Shown: positions 1-9,632 of the stretch, in pieces
How the letters are laid out: every line of letters begins with the position of its first letter
Position numbering within the stretch: the stretch's first letter is position 1
Source of the DNA: Phascolarctobacterium_A sp902463975
GTDB taxonomy: Bacteria > Bacillota > Negativicutes > Acidaminococcales > Acidaminococcaceae
DNA length: 64,000 nucleotides
NCBI RefSeq assembly: GCF_902463975.1
Contig: NZ_CABQHJ010000007.1
Coordinates: forward strand, 12,816-76,815
Reading direction: 5' to 3'
Made by a program: the position numbers and the translations under genes
The notes under the pieces: generated by a model
The model's database searches: none
What the model was told of the DNA's origin: nothing
The model's input: the letters and a program-made list of their open reading frames with translations, nothing else

Positions 1-482
1 TTTGGGGTGATGCGGATAAGGCTTATTTCCCTGTGGTTGCTTCACCATGGGGACCACTTGGTAATTTGATTTGTTGGGAGTCTTACATGCCGTTGGCACG
101 TGTGGCTTTATACCAAAAAGGCGTCACGATTTTGATTTCCTGCAATACAAATGATAATCCTGAGTGGCAGGCTACTATTCAGCATATTGCGCTCGAAGGA
201 CGCTGCTATTACATTAACTGCGATCAGTTCTTCACTAAAGATATGTATCCTGCTGATTTGCATGCACAGGATGAAGTCGCTAAGCTGCCTGAGCTTGTCT
301 GTCGCGGCGGCAGCTGTGTGATTGATCCTTACGGACATTATGTTACGGAGCCTGTCTGGGATAAGGAAGCAATTATTTATGCGGATCTGGATATGGACAA
401 GGTGCCTGCCAGCCGTATGGAATTTGACGCCTGTGGTCATTATTCACGCCCGGATGTTTTGCAGTTGCATGTTAAAGAGTAA
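1..482 (+). CDS. Nitrilase-family amidohydrolase, C-terminal part (5' truncated by window)
   Basis: The reading frame is open from the first bases, so the true start lies upstream. About 160 residues are visible. The sequence ICWESYMPL matches the block around the nucleophilic cysteine of the carbon-nitrogen hydrolase superfamily (usually CWEN or CWES), followed by the expected alpha-beta-beta-alpha core and an HIALEGRCYY segment typical of plant and bacterial nitrilases. The catalytic Glu and Lys would be upstream of, or only partly inside, the visible portion. These enzymes hydrolyse nitriles or amides in the cytoplasm. The substrate cannot be told from this fragment. A strong bidirectional terminator follows. 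Confidence 0.8.
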   Translation, partial: WGDADKAYFPVVASPWGPLGNLICWESYMPLARVALYQKGVTILISCNTNDNPEWQATIQHIALEGRCYYINCDQFFTKDMYPADLHAQDEVAKLPELVCRGGSCVIDPYGHYVTEPVWDKEAIIYADLDMDKVPASRMEFDACGHYSRPDVLQLHVKE

Positions 483-515
483 AGCTGTTGTGTAAAAACT
501 TATAAGAACGACAAA

Positions 516-562
516 AAACGCTTACGCCCCACGCATCACGTGGGATGTAAGCGTTTAATTTT
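516..562. terminator. Bidirectional terminator between convergent genes
   Basis: A perfect 10-bp stem (AAACGCTTAC / GTAAGCGTTT) extends inward through CCACG/CGTGG. It is flanked by an A-run on the left and AATTTTTT on the right, so it can end transcripts from both the nitrilase (+) and the DUF2939-like gene (-). Confidence 0.85.
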
Positions 563-568
563 TTGCGG

Positions 569-1603
569 TTATTCAATCAAACCCTTAGGAGAAATTACTT
601 CGCCGTTATCAAAAGCAATGTAGGTGACCTGAATTTTTACGGTTTCTTTGGTAATATCCAGATTCATCAGCTTTTTGTCATCCGGCAGCATGGAATTCAG
701 AGTTTTGCTGGTAGTGAGCTCCACTGCCTGTCCGGGGGCAATACTGCCCTGGTAATGCTCAGGATAGGAATAAAGCTGTTCGCCCTTATCGTTGAGTACG
801 GTTACATCATAATACATACGGTTGATAGCAACACTGCTCATGTTTTTGGCCATGATGGTAGCGGTAAGCGTAGCTTTTTCTTCGCTGCCTGCTTTGTTAT
901 TGTCCTTGTTCAGCGTCAGACGTTCACTGGTTGCCTGCAGTGCTTTATTCAGACGTTCCATAACAGGCTTGTTCAGCAAGGCCTGTTTAGCACGTTTTGC
1001 TGCATCCAGCTGAACGATAAAGTCTGCCAGATTGCTGACTTTCTTAATCTGCCAATCGCCTTTATCATTTTGCTGCATCAACAGCTCGGCAATAAAATCC
1101 TTTTCCAGCTCATTGTCGCGCAGTACCAAAGTTGCTTTGGCTGTTTCGCCTTCATGTTTGCTGAGCTTCAGATCTTTGACAGTAAGGTTTTTAATGGGGA
1201 TGTGACGCTCCAGGTTACGCTTCATAGCGTCAGGTACGGGATCAACCGGCTGCTTAGGAGCATTGTCCGGCTTAGCGGCGATTTTGTCCAAAGCCTCCTG
1301 CGTCATCAGGTCTACAACCGAAGGCTTCAGCATATGCAGAATGCCGAGTGCGAACGGGTTGGAGAAAACATTATCGTTATTGATTTTGCTTTCTGCCTTG
1401 ATGATGTCCTCGAAAGCGTTGTCCATAACAGAGGGAACATCAACATAGCGTGAAAATTTTGCGCTGTCATGCTGCTGCAGTGCAACACGCGCTTCGTTCA
1501 GAGCGTAGGCCGGTGTACGGATGAAATAAAGAAAATAAAAGGCTGCGCCTGCAAGGGCAGCAAGCAGAATAAATACAACAAACCATTTCTTTTTGCTTTG
1601 CAT
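569..1603 (-). CDS. Membrane-anchored DUF2939-like protein
   Basis: 344 residues. A short basic N-terminus is followed by one hydrophobic segment (about residues 7-27), so it is probably anchored in the inner membrane with the rest outside the cytoplasm. Just after it, RTPAYALNEARVALQQHD and FSRYVDV resemble the start of DUF2939 proteins. The C-terminal 100 residues look like a beta-rich FxLYD-type domain (YYDVTVLNDKGEQL, then IAPGQAV). No catalytic motif is visible. The start ATG is preceded by AGGAAGG on the minus strand. It is convergent with the nitrilase and divergent from miaB. The function is unknown. Confidence 0.6.
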   Translation of the reverse strand: MQSKKKWFVVFILLAALAGAAFYFLYFIRTPAYALNEARVALQQHDSAKFSRYVDVPSVMDNAFEDIIKAESKINNDNVFSNPFALGILHMLKPSVVDLMTQEALDKIAAKPDNAPKQPVDPVPDAMKRNLERHIPIKNLTVKDLKLSKHEGETAKATLVLRDNELEKDFIAELLMQQNDKGDWQIKKVSNLADFIVQLDAAKRAKQALLNKPVMERLNKALQATSERLTLNKDNNKAGSEEKATLTATIMAKNMSSVAINRMYYDVTVLNDKGEQLYSYPEHYQGSIAPGQAVELTTSKTLNSMLPDDKKLMNLDITKETVKIQVTYIAFDNGEVISPKGLIE

Positions 1604-1748
1604 GATTTTAACCTTCCTAAACTATATAGTAAAAGGCAATCGGAAAAATTCTTTGCCTGCATATATTGTAATCATCTTAAGGGCAGATTTCAATACCTGC
1701 TACTAAAATATTTTATAAATTATTCCCTACTTCTTTCCGTGGGAAATG

Positions 1749-1778
1749 TTGCGGGAAGTGACTGTAATTGGGTATAAT
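1749..1778 (+). promoter_or_regulatory. Sigma-A type promoter for the miaB operon
   Basis: TTGCGG, an 18-bp spacer and a perfect TATAAT lie 36 bases before the miaB start. This is probably the main promoter for the tightly packed miaB-mutS-mutL-methyltransferase-miaA run. Confidence 0.6.
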
Positions 1779-1813
1779 ATAATAATAGACTGATTTTACA
1801 CGGAGGTATTTAC

Positions 1814-3142
1814 ATGAGTGATAAAAATAAAACCTACTGTCTGATAAATTATGGCTGCCAGATGAATGAATCCGATACGGAGCATTATGCAGGACAGCTG
1901 CAGGAGCTGGGCTATGCGCCTAATCCTGATTTTCATACCGCAGATATAATTATTGTCAACACCTGCTGCGTGCGCGAAAGTGCGGAAAAGAAAATTGCCG
2001 GCAAAATTGGCGAATTAAAGGCTGTAAAGCGTGCCAATCCGGATGTAGTTATCTGTGTTGCAGGCTGTATGGCACAGAAGGACGGCGAAAAGCTGCGTAA
2101 AAAGCATCCGCAGGTAGATTTGCTGCTGGGTACTGCTTACGTTAACGATTTTAAACGCTTGCTGCTGGAATTTTTGGCAGAGCGCAAGGCTGCGGTTTAT
2201 ACCGATCTGACTATTCACCAAAGTGAGTTTGAAGGTCATATGGTACGCCAAAGCGCCTTTGCTGCCTGGATTCCTATTATGTATGGCTGCAATAATTTCT
2301 GCACCTACTGCATCGTGCCGTATGTACGCGGACGCGAGCGCAGCCGCAGCATCGATAATATTGTTGCCGAGATTGAGGCAGCGGTTAAAGAAGGCTATAA
2401 GGAATTTACTTTGCTGGGCCAAAACGTAAATTCTTACGGCAAGGATTTTGGTGATAAGGATGCTTTCGCTAAGCTGCTGCGCCGTGTGGATATTATTCCC
2501 GGCGTTGAGCGTATTCATTATATGACCAGCCACCCGCGTGATATGAGCGAGGAGGTTATCAAGGCTGTTGCAGAATGTGAGCACATCTGCGAAAACTTCC
2601 ATCTGCCATTTCAGGCAGGCAGCTCGGAAATTCTGCGCCGCATGAACCGCGGTTACACGAAGGAAAAATATCTGGAGCTGGTGAAGATGGTACGCAAGTA
2701 TGTGCCGGACGCAACGATTACCACAGATATTATTGTAGGCTTCCCGGGCGAAACCGAAGAGAATTTTGAAGAAACTTTGGATGTCGTGCGTCAGGTTGGC
2801 TTTACCTCTGCTTATACCTTTATTTATTCCAAGCGTAGCGGTACACCTGCAGCCAAAATGGAAAACCAGGTGCCGCTGGCAGTGAAGAAGGAACGCTTGA
2901 ACCGTTTGATGGCTCTGCAGAACGAGAACAGCCTGAAGTGCCATGAAAAGCTTGTAGGTCAGACTGTAGAAGTGCTGGCAGAAGGCCCCAGCAAGCAGAA
3001 AACAGTTTGGAACGGCCGCACACGCACAGGAGTTCTGGTACTATGGCCGATTGAAGATAAGCAATACGAGGTTGGACAGAAGGTTAACGTGCAGATTGAA
3101 GCTGCACAGACCTGGCTAGTGAAAGGTAAGGCGGTTGATTAA
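1814..3142 (+). CDS. miaB: tRNA-2-methylthio-N6-dimethylallyladenosine synthase MiaB
   Basis: 442 residues, normal for MiaB. It is a radical-SAM methylthiotransferase that adds a methylthio group to isopentenyl-A37 of tRNAs reading UNN codons. It carries the three N-terminal cluster cysteines (C15, C51, C85) and the radical-SAM CxxxCxxC (C159, C163, C166, in YGCNNFCTYC). A C-terminal TRAM-like stretch follows from about residue 375. The SD GGAGG lies 9 bases before the ATG. The stop overlaps the mutS start (TAATG). MiaA, which makes its substrate modification, is four genes downstream in the same operon, so both steps of ms2i6A synthesis are co-encoded. Confidence 0.97.
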   Translation: MSDKNKTYCLINYGCQMNESDTEHYAGQLQELGYAPNPDFHTADIIIVNTCCVRESAEKKIAGKIGELKAVKRANPDVVICVAGCMAQKDGEKLRKKHPQVDLLLGTAYVNDFKRLLLEFLAERKAAVYTDLTIHQSEFEGHMVRQSAFAAWIPIMYGCNNFCTYCIVPYVRGRERSRSIDNIVAEIEAAVKEGYKEFTLLGQNVNSYGKDFGDKDAFAKLLRRVDIIPGVERIHYMTSHPRDMSEEVIKAVAECEHICENFHLPFQAGSSEILRRMNRGYTKEKYLELVKMVRKYVPDATITTDIIVGFPGETEENFEETLDVVRQVGFTSAYTFIYSKRSGTPAAKMENQVPLAVKKERLNRLMALQNENSLKCHEKLVGQTVEVLAEGPSKQKTVWNGRTRTGVLVLWPIEDKQYEVGQKVNVQIEAAQTWLVKGKAVD

Positions 3143-5727
3143 TGGCTGCTGCAAATGTTACGCCCATGGTACAGCAATATATGGCAGTGAAGCAGGAGCA
3201 TCAGAATGAGCTGCTCTTCTTTCGCTTGGGCGATTTCTATGAAATGTTTTTTGATGACGCGCTTACTGCATCGCGTGAGCTGAATTTAACACTGACCAAG
3301 CGCTCTAATGGTATGGAAAATATGCCGATGTGCGGTGTGCCTTATCATTCGGTGGACGGATATATCGCCAAGCTGATAAAAAAGGGTTACCGCATCGCCA
3401 TCTGCGAGCAGGTGGAGGATCCCAAGCTCGCCAAAGGCATTGTTGAGCGTAAGGTTATTAAAATTATTACGCCGGGAACGGCGCTGAACGAACAGCTTCT
3501 GGAGGATAAGCATAACCGCTATCTGGTATTTTTACAGCAGGCGCAGGAAAAGGGAATGTGCCTGGCAGCGGCCGATGTAACAACGGGCGAGTGCGAATGG
3601 TTCCTTGACCAAACTTCGGAAAGCTTTTTGAATATTACCGAGCAGCTTTACAGACTGCAGCCTGCAGAGCTTGTTGTTCATTTTACTTCGGAGGAAATGA
3701 GAGAGAAGCTGCAGGAATGGCTGGCTGCAAGATTGCCAGAATGCGTTGTTACGCATTATGACGAGAGTACGCCGGAGGCTGATTATTTTACGCAGCACTT
3801 TGCCGGCAGTGACGTGCCGGATGAGGTACACAGTACGGTTGAGCTTTTGCTGCGCTATCTGCATGGAACGGTAATGGCCGATTTGAGCCATATTAACCGC
3901 CTGGTGCGGATTGAACGCAACAGCTTTATGAACCTTGATGTGACCGCTATCCGTAACCTGGAGCTGGTTCGCAATATGACGGATGGCTCGAAGCGCGGTA
4001 CGCTGCTGCAGGTGCTTGATTTTACCAATACCTCGATGGGTGCGCGCCGTCTGCGCAGCTGGATTGAAAGTCCGCTGCTGGATGTGGGTCGCATTTATGA
4101 GCGTCAGGAGGCGGTGGCCGAGCTGGCGGCAGCTGCCGAGCTGCGCGAAGCAATTGTGGCGCAGCTGAAGGCGGTAGCGGATCTGGAGCGCATTGTCAGC
4201 CGTATTGAGGTGGGCAGTGCCAATGCCAGAGATTTGGTGGCGCTGCGCAATTCCTTAAGCGTACTGCCGGGACTGAAGGGCATTCTGGAAGGCTGTAGCA
4301 GCGGACTGCTGCGCAAGCTGTGGAAGGGCCTGCATCTGCACGAGGAGCTGGCTGCAAGATTACAGCAGGCGCTTGTCGATGAGCCGCCGTTTTCTGTCCG
4401 CGAGGGCGGCATGATTCGCACCGGCTATAATCAGGAGCTGGATGAGCTGCATCTGATTGCTGCCGACAACAAAACCTGGATGCAGAACTTTGAGCAGAAA
4501 ATCAAAGAGGAAACCGGCATTAAAACCATGAAGGTCGGCTTCAACAAGGTTTTCGGCTATTATATCGAGGTAAGCAAGGGACAGAGCAGCAGCGTGCCTC
4601 CGTACTTTGTACGCAAGCAGACGCTGGTAAACGCGGAGCGCTATATTGTTCCCGAGCTTAAGGAGTTCGAGAATAAGATTCTCGGCGCCAAGGAAAAAAT
4701 TGAGCAGCTGGAATATTATCTGTTTGATGAGCTGCGTACATTGATTCGCGGCAAAATCAAGGAGATTCAGGAAACTGCCCGCGCCGTCAGCTATATTGAT
4801 GTGCTGACAGGCTTGGCTGAGGCTGCCTATAAATATAATTATGTAAGACCTGAGCTGAATAATAACGGCGAAATCAAGATTGTTGACGGACGCCATCCCG
4901 TAGTAGAGCGCTTGCTGGAAAAGGAGATTTTTGTCCCCAACAATACCAATCTGAATAATACCGACGAGCGCATGATAATTATTACCGGTCCGAATATGGC
5001 AGGTAAATCAACCTACATGCGTCAGGTGGCGCTGTTGGTGCTGATGACGCAAATCGGCAGCTTTATTCCTGCGCGTCAGGCGAGCGTTTGCCCGGTAGAT
5101 AAAATTTTTACGCGTGTAGGCGCCAGCGATGACCTGGCGACAGGCCAGAGCACCTTTATGGTGGAAATGAATGAGGTAGCGCAGATTTTGAAATACGCTA
5201 CGAAAAACAGCCTGATTATCCTTGACGAGGTGGGCCGTGGCACCAGCACCTTTGACGGTATGAGCATTGCCCACGCTGTTATGGAATATATCCATGACCG
5301 CATCAAGGCGAAAACGCTGTTTGCTACGCACTATCATCAGCTGATTGCCTTGGAGGATGTGCTGAGCGGTGTGAAAAATTATTCCGTTGCCGTTAAAGAA
5401 AGAGGCAAGGATATTATCTTCCTGCGCCGTATTGTACCGGGCGGAACCGACCGCAGCTACGGCGTACATGTTGCACGCCTCGCCGGTCTGCCGAAGAAGG
5501 TGCTGGAGCGTTCGGAAGAGCTGCTGAAGGAATATGATAATGACAACGGCCGTGTACAGCAGCCTGCAGCTGCTGCAGCACCGCAGGATAATATGATGGG
5601 CTCGCTGTTTGGCAGTTCTATTGCCAATGAGCTTTTGAAGCTCGATGTTATGAGCATGACACCGATTGAGGCGATGAGCGCCTTGTATAAATTGCAGGAT
5701 GAAGCAAGAAAGGAGCTGGGTAAATAA
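3142..5727 (+). CDS. mutS: DNA mismatch repair protein MutS
   Basis: 861 residues, full length. It recognises base mismatches and small loops as a clamp-forming ATPase. The mismatch-wedge motif F32-Y33-E34 (DFYEMF) is present. Walker A is GPNMAGKS (residues 616-623), Walker B is LDE (694-696), followed by the signature region VGRGTSTFDG. It starts by one-base overlap with miaB and ends by one-base overlap with mutL (both TAATG), implying translational coupling. There is a short alanine/glutamine-rich linker near residue 805 before the C-terminal tail. Confidence 0.98.
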   Translation: MAAANVTPMVQQYMAVKQEHQNELLFFRLGDFYEMFFDDALTASRELNLTLTKRSNGMENMPMCGVPYHSVDGYIAKLIKKGYRIAICEQVEDPKLAKGIVERKVIKIITPGTALNEQLLEDKHNRYLVFLQQAQEKGMCLAAADVTTGECEWFLDQTSESFLNITEQLYRLQPAELVVHFTSEEMREKLQEWLAARLPECVVTHYDESTPEADYFTQHFAGSDVPDEVHSTVELLLRYLHGTVMADLSHINRLVRIERNSFMNLDVTAIRNLELVRNMTDGSKRGTLLQVLDFTNTSMGARRLRSWIESPLLDVGRIYERQEAVAELAAAAELREAIVAQLKAVADLERIVSRIEVGSANARDLVALRNSLSVLPGLKGILEGCSSGLLRKLWKGLHLHEELAARLQQALVDEPPFSVREGGMIRTGYNQELDELHLIAADNKTWMQNFEQKIKEETGIKTMKVGFNKVFGYYIEVSKGQSSSVPPYFVRKQTLVNAERYIVPELKEFENKILGAKEKIEQLEYYLFDELRTLIRGKIKEIQETARAVSYIDVLTGLAEAAYKYNYVRPELNNNGEIKIVDGRHPVVERLLEKEIFVPNNTNLNNTDERMIIITGPNMAGKSTYMRQVALLVLMTQIGSFIPARQASVCPVDKIFTRVGASDDLATGQSTFMVEMNEVAQILKYATKNSLIILDEVGRGTSTFDGMSIAHAVMEYIHDRIKAKTLFATHYHQLIALEDVLSGVKNYSVAVKERGKDIIFLRRIVPGGTDRSYGVHVARLAGLPKKVLERSEELLKEYDNDNGRVQQPAAAAAPQDNMMGSLFGSSIANELLKLDVMSMTPIEAMSALYKLQDEARKELGK

Positions 5728-7826
5728 TGGCAGAAGAGCATGCCGTCCGTTTGTTGGATACGAATACCGCCAATCAGATTGCTGCCGGCGAGGTTGTAGA
5801 AAAGCCTGCGTCCGTAGTAAAGGAATTGGTTGAGAACGCACTGGATGCCGGTGCGGATAAAATTGAAGTAACGATTTTTGCCGGCGGTACGGAATATATC
5901 AGAGTAACTGATAATGGCTGTGGCATGAGTGAGGCTGATGCCAAAATGGCTGTGCTACGCCATGCCACAAGCAAGCTTACGAAGGCTGAGGATTTGCTGA
6001 GTCTGAATACTTTGGGCTTTCGCGGTGAAGCCTTGCCCAGTATTGCCTCTGTTTCTAACTTTACGCTGCTTACCCGTCCGGAGAGTGAGGAATTCGCTAC
6101 TTCTGTGCATATCGACGGCGGCGAAAACACGGAGGTTACGGCAAGCGGCGGCAGTACGGGTACTACTGTTATTGTAGAGAATCTGTTCTTTAACGTGCCT
6201 GCACGCCGTAAATTCCTGAAAACAGTGAGCACTGAAGGACGTTATATCAGCGAGCTTTTGACAAGGCTGGCGCTCTCGCGTCCTGATGTGCGCTTTAAGC
6301 TGGTGAACAATGATAAAGAGGTGCTCAGCACTCCCGGTGATGGAGATTTGGAGCATGCGATTAAAGCACTGTATGGCAAGAATGTTGCCGAAAACCTTTT
6401 GGAGGTATCGCTGAACGATCCTAAGGTAAGAGTTAGCGGCTTTATCGGCAAGCCTACGCTGTTGAAGGGAACGCGCCAGTGGCAGACGTTCTTCGTTAAC
6501 GGCCGCTGCATCGGCAGCAAAATGCTTTCCAAGGCCATGGACCATGCTTATCAGTCGCAGATTCCCAAAAGCGGCTTTCCCTTTGCTGTTATCAATATAA
6601 CAGTTGATACAGCCAGCGTTGATGTTAATGTGCATCCGCAGAAGAGTGAGATTAAATTCAGTGATGACAGCCTTATTTACAAGGCTATGTATAAGGCGCT
6701 GACCGATGCACTGACGAAGCCGATGAGCGCGCAAAAGACGCAGGTAACGCTGCTGCCTGATTCAGAGCTGAATGTGTTTGTGAAGCCGCAGCCGCAAGCT
6801 GTTTCTGTGCCGGTTACGCCTGCACCGCAGCCTAAGCCGGAGTATCAGCCGCAGCAGCCTGTGTTCAAAGGTGGCGCGGAGCAGATTTTCAAAACGCCGG
6901 AACGCAGGGAAGAGCCACAGAGCGCAGCCGAGCCAGTGTTCAAGAGCAGCGCAGAGCCGATTTTCAAAACGCCGGAGCGTAATGAGGAGCAGCCTGCAGC
7001 AGAAGAGCTGTTGGTAAATGAGCAGCAGCCTGTGCCTACCGTAAAAAAAGAGCAGGCAGAGCAGCAGGCTATGTGGCAGCCGTTTGATGATTTCAACAAA
7101 ACATCTGCAACCGTTTCCTATACCAAGGGATATCAGGAGCCTGTACTGGAGGTGCATGAGGCGCGCAGCGAATTTGCCAAACCGCAGCCGACGGAGGCTG
7201 CACCTGCGGTCAATAGGGAAACTATTGCTTTTACTGATACTGACAGTGGCATGGATACTATCTGGCCGATTGGACAGGTTGATAAAACCTTTATTATTGC
7301 CCAAAGCGAAACAACGCTTTATCTTATCGACCAGCATGCTGCCCATGAGCGTATTCTTTATGACAAGCTGGTGGCTTCGCATGAGCAGATTCCGTCGCAG
7401 CAGCTTTTGATGCCGCTTTATGTGGATATGGCTGCCGATGATATTGCATTGATTGAGGAGCACAGGGACGAATTTCTGGCTTTGGGTGTTGATGCAGCCA
7501 GCGCCGGCGAAAGCCTGCTGCGCGTGAGCAGTTTGCCGGCGGATATCAAGGCAGATGCTGCTGAAGATTTTATCAATGCTATCAGCAAAATGCTGCGGGA
7601 AATGCGTAATGTCAATGGCAGCGATTTGCGGCAGGAGGTACTGCACATGACTGCCTGCAAGGCGGCAATTAAGGCAGGACAGCTGCTGAATATGCGGCAG
7701 ATGCGTCAGCTGATTATTGATTTGTGCAATACCACGCATCCGTTTACCTGCCCGCACGGCAGACCTTGCATGATTGAAATTGACAGCAATCAGCTGTATA
7801 AAATGTTTAAAAGGACGGGCTTTTGA
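5727..7826 (+). CDS. mutL: DNA mismatch repair endonuclease MutL
   Basis: 699 residues. The N-terminal GHKL ATPase has VVKELVENALDAGA, DNGCGM and GFRGEALPSI. A proline/glutamate-rich linker (about 350-500) holds two near-identical 24-25 residue repeats, each with FKTPER (about 378-426). The C-terminal endonuclease domain carries DQHAAHERILYD (535-546), ACKAAIKAGQ and CPHGRP (675-680), so it is an incising MutL unlike the E. coli type. The last acidic residue of the usual DQHAxxExxxxE motif is Asp here. QQLLMP (558-563) sits where Bacillus MutL has its sliding-clamp binding motif. It is co-translated with mutS. Confidence 0.97.
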   Translation: MAEEHAVRLLDTNTANQIAAGEVVEKPASVVKELVENALDAGADKIEVTIFAGGTEYIRVTDNGCGMSEADAKMAVLRHATSKLTKAEDLLSLNTLGFRGEALPSIASVSNFTLLTRPESEEFATSVHIDGGENTEVTASGGSTGTTVIVENLFFNVPARRKFLKTVSTEGRYISELLTRLALSRPDVRFKLVNNDKEVLSTPGDGDLEHAIKALYGKNVAENLLEVSLNDPKVRVSGFIGKPTLLKGTRQWQTFFVNGRCIGSKMLSKAMDHAYQSQIPKSGFPFAVINITVDTASVDVNVHPQKSEIKFSDDSLIYKAMYKALTDALTKPMSAQKTQVTLLPDSELNVFVKPQPQAVSVPVTPAPQPKPEYQPQQPVFKGGAEQIFKTPERREEPQSAAEPVFKSSAEPIFKTPERNEEQPAAEELLVNEQQPVPTVKKEQAEQQAMWQPFDDFNKTSATVSYTKGYQEPVLEVHEARSEFAKPQPTEAAPAVNRETIAFTDTDSGMDTIWPIGQVDKTFIIAQSETTLYLIDQHAAHERILYDKLVASHEQIPSQQLLMPLYVDMAADDIALIEEHRDEFLALGVDAASAGESLLRVSSLPADIKADAAEDFINAISKMLREMRNVNGSDLRQEVLHMTACKAAIKAGQLLNMRQMRQLIIDLCNTTHPFTCPHGRPCMIEIDSNQLYKMFKRTGF

Positions 7827-8614
7827 TGCTTACAGGCAAAATTGGCGTAACAACGGCCAGAAATGCTACAGGCAGCGCCGCTGCAGCTCAGGCCAGGGCC
7901 TGGGCGGAGCAGCTAGGTGCAATTTACGTAGAGCGACCGCATAATATGGGCGTAGACGAGCTTATGGCGCAATATGACCTGTCGGCACTTGTTGTGGGCG
8001 AAAAGGATGGTCCGCGTATTCACAGTGCCGTAGGCAGCTTTGCCTATCATCCGGGTATGGCGGTGCTGCGTCTGCAGCAGCTGAAGCGTGGTACGACGGA
8101 GCATTTGCTGACGGCTTTGGACCTGCGTCCGGGAAAAAGAGTGCTGGATGCTACGCTGGGACTTGCTGCTGATGCCGCCATCAGCTCGTATATTGTCGGG
8201 GACGAAGGAACAGTTGTGGGGCTGGAGGCTTCACCGCTGCTTCATTTTGCCGTGAGCTATGGTTTGCAGCATTATGTGGCAGAAGATGCAGACCTGACGG
8301 CAGCACTGCGCCGGATTCAGCCGGCGCAGGCGTTGGCGGAGAATTATCTGGCGCAGTGTGCGCCGGACAGCTTTGACGTTGTTTATTTCGATCCGATGTT
8401 CCGTCATCCTGTAAATGGTGCCAAGGGCATGGAAGCATTGCGTCCGCTTTCCTACGAGGAAGCGCTGTCGGCAGAAACGCTGCAGCTTGCATTGCGTGTA
8501 GCGCCGCGCGTGGTTATCAAGGAGCGCAGCGAATATATTCTGCGCGAGTATGGCTGCGAGGAATTTATCGGCGGCAAATACAGCAGGATTAAGTACGGAA
8601 TAATAAAAAGGTGA
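7826..8614 (+). CDS. Class I SAM-dependent methyltransferase, RsmJ-like
   Basis: 262 residues from the ATG that overlaps the mutL stop (TGATG). A TTG one codon earlier is less likely. The visible Rossmann-type SAM site is KRVLDATLGLAADA, and the motif IV-like DVVYFDPMF matches the LDPMFP block of RsmJ-family rRNA methyltransferases (16S G1516 in E. coli). The N-terminal 100 residues (TTARNATGSAAAAQARAWAE) look like those of the related Firmicute YpiP-like proteins. A nucleic-acid methyltransferase role fits its place between mutL and miaA, but the target is not established for this branch. Confidence 0.75.
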   Translation: MLTGKIGVTTARNATGSAAAAQARAWAEQLGAIYVERPHNMGVDELMAQYDLSALVVGEKDGPRIHSAVGSFAYHPGMAVLRLQQLKRGTTEHLLTALDLRPGKRVLDATLGLAADAAISSYIVGDEGTVVGLEASPLLHFAVSYGLQHYVAEDADLTAALRRIQPAQALAENYLAQCAPDSFDVVYFDPMFRHPVNGAKGMEALRPLSYEEALSAETLQLALRVAPRVVIKERSEYILREYGCEEFIGGKYSRIKYGIIKR

Positions 8615-8617
8615 TTT

Positions 8618-9553
8618 ATGTTGCAAAAACCCAAGGTAGTTGTTATTTTAGGAGCGACAGCAACCGGAAAAAGTCATTGCGCTATTGAGATTGCCAAGCA
8701 GTTTCAGGGGGAAATAATTTCCGGTGATTCAATGCTGGTTTATAAAAATATGAATATCGGTACGGCGAAGCCTACTGCTGAAGAACTGGAGGCTGTGCCG
8801 CATCATCTGGTGGATATTCTGCCGCCGGATGCATCCTTCAGCGTTGTGGGTTTTAAGGAGCGTGCTGCTACGCTGATTACGGAAATCAATGCGCGCGGAC
8901 ATCTGCCGATAATTGCCGGCGGTACAGGTCTGTACATAAAAGCATTGCTTGAGGATTATGCCTTTAACAATGCGGATGAGGACAGCGAGCTGCGCCGCAG
9001 GCTGGAGGCCGAGGCGCAGGAAAAGGGCGCGTTGGCGCTGCATGCGCGCCTGCAGGAGTTGGCGCCGCAGGAGGCGCAGCGCATTCATCCCAATAATGTG
9101 CGTCGCGTTATCCGTGCACTGGAATCTGCTATGCAGGGCGAGGCTGTCAACCAATATGGTGCGCAGGAAAGTCCTTATGATGCTGTGGTTATCGGCTTGG
9201 AGATGGAGCGTCAGGCGCTGTACGAGCGCATCAACAAACGTGTGGATTTGATGCTGGAGGCCGGTCTGGAGCAGGAGGTGCGCAGCCTGCTGGAGCAGGG
9301 GGTAGTGCCCGAGTGCCAGTCAATGCAGAGCATCGGCTACAGACAGATGGTGTGGTATCTTAACGGCAGCATGGATTACGCTGCTGCCGTAGACAAGCTG
9401 AAGCAGGCAACGCGTAACTTTGCTAAACGGCAGATTACCTGGTATAAAAAAATGCCTTATATTCACTGGCTGCATTTGGATGATGAGCCTGATTATCAAC
9501 AGGCAGTGGCAGAAATTTCCGAAATACTTGTAGAAAGTGGCATTTCGGTGTAA
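8618..9553 (+). CDS. miaA: tRNA dimethylallyltransferase MiaA
   Basis: 311 residues. It transfers the dimethylallyl group from DMAPP to A37 of tRNA, the step before MiaB. The P-loop GATATGKS is at residues 12-19. The following blocks GDSMLVYKNMNIGTAKPT, AGGTGLYIKALL and QSIGYRQM are diagnostic. It starts 3 bases after the methyltransferase gene, with an in-frame AAAAGGTGA SD region. The coupling miaA-hfq is widespread in bacteria and is seen here too. Confidence 0.97.
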   Translation: MLQKPKVVVILGATATGKSHCAIEIAKQFQGEIISGDSMLVYKNMNIGTAKPTAEELEAVPHHLVDILPPDASFSVVGFKERAATLITEINARGHLPIIAGGTGLYIKALLEDYAFNNADEDSELRRRLEAEAQEKGALALHARLQELAPQEAQRIHPNNVRRVIRALESAMQGEAVNQYGAQESPYDAVVIGLEMERQALYERINKRVDLMLEAGLEQEVRSLLEQGVVPECQSMQSIGYRQMVWYLNGSMDYAAAVDKLKQATRNFAKRQITWYKKMPYIHWLHLDDEPDYQQAVAEISEILVESGISV

Positions 9554-9556
9554 AAT
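9528..9556 (+). promoter_or_regulatory. Candidate internal promoter for hfq
   Basis: TTGTAG, a 17-bp spacer and TAAAAT lie in the last codons of miaA, about 77 bases before hfq. It would give hfq its own transcript in addition to operon read-through. Confidence 0.45.
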
Positions 9557-9632
9557 ATAAGTATAAAGAGGAGTGTAGGTTTTTAGGAATCTGTGCTTCC
9601 GGAGATAACGAAATGAGTAGGAGGGGCTTTTA

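Noticed and set aside
563..1453. A 296-codon + strand frame opposite the DUF2939-like gene
   Set aside because: It overlaps the bidirectional terminator, lacks an SD and gives an unlikely Phe/Gln/Cys-rich protein. The minus-strand gene has SD, membrane anchor and domain resemblance.
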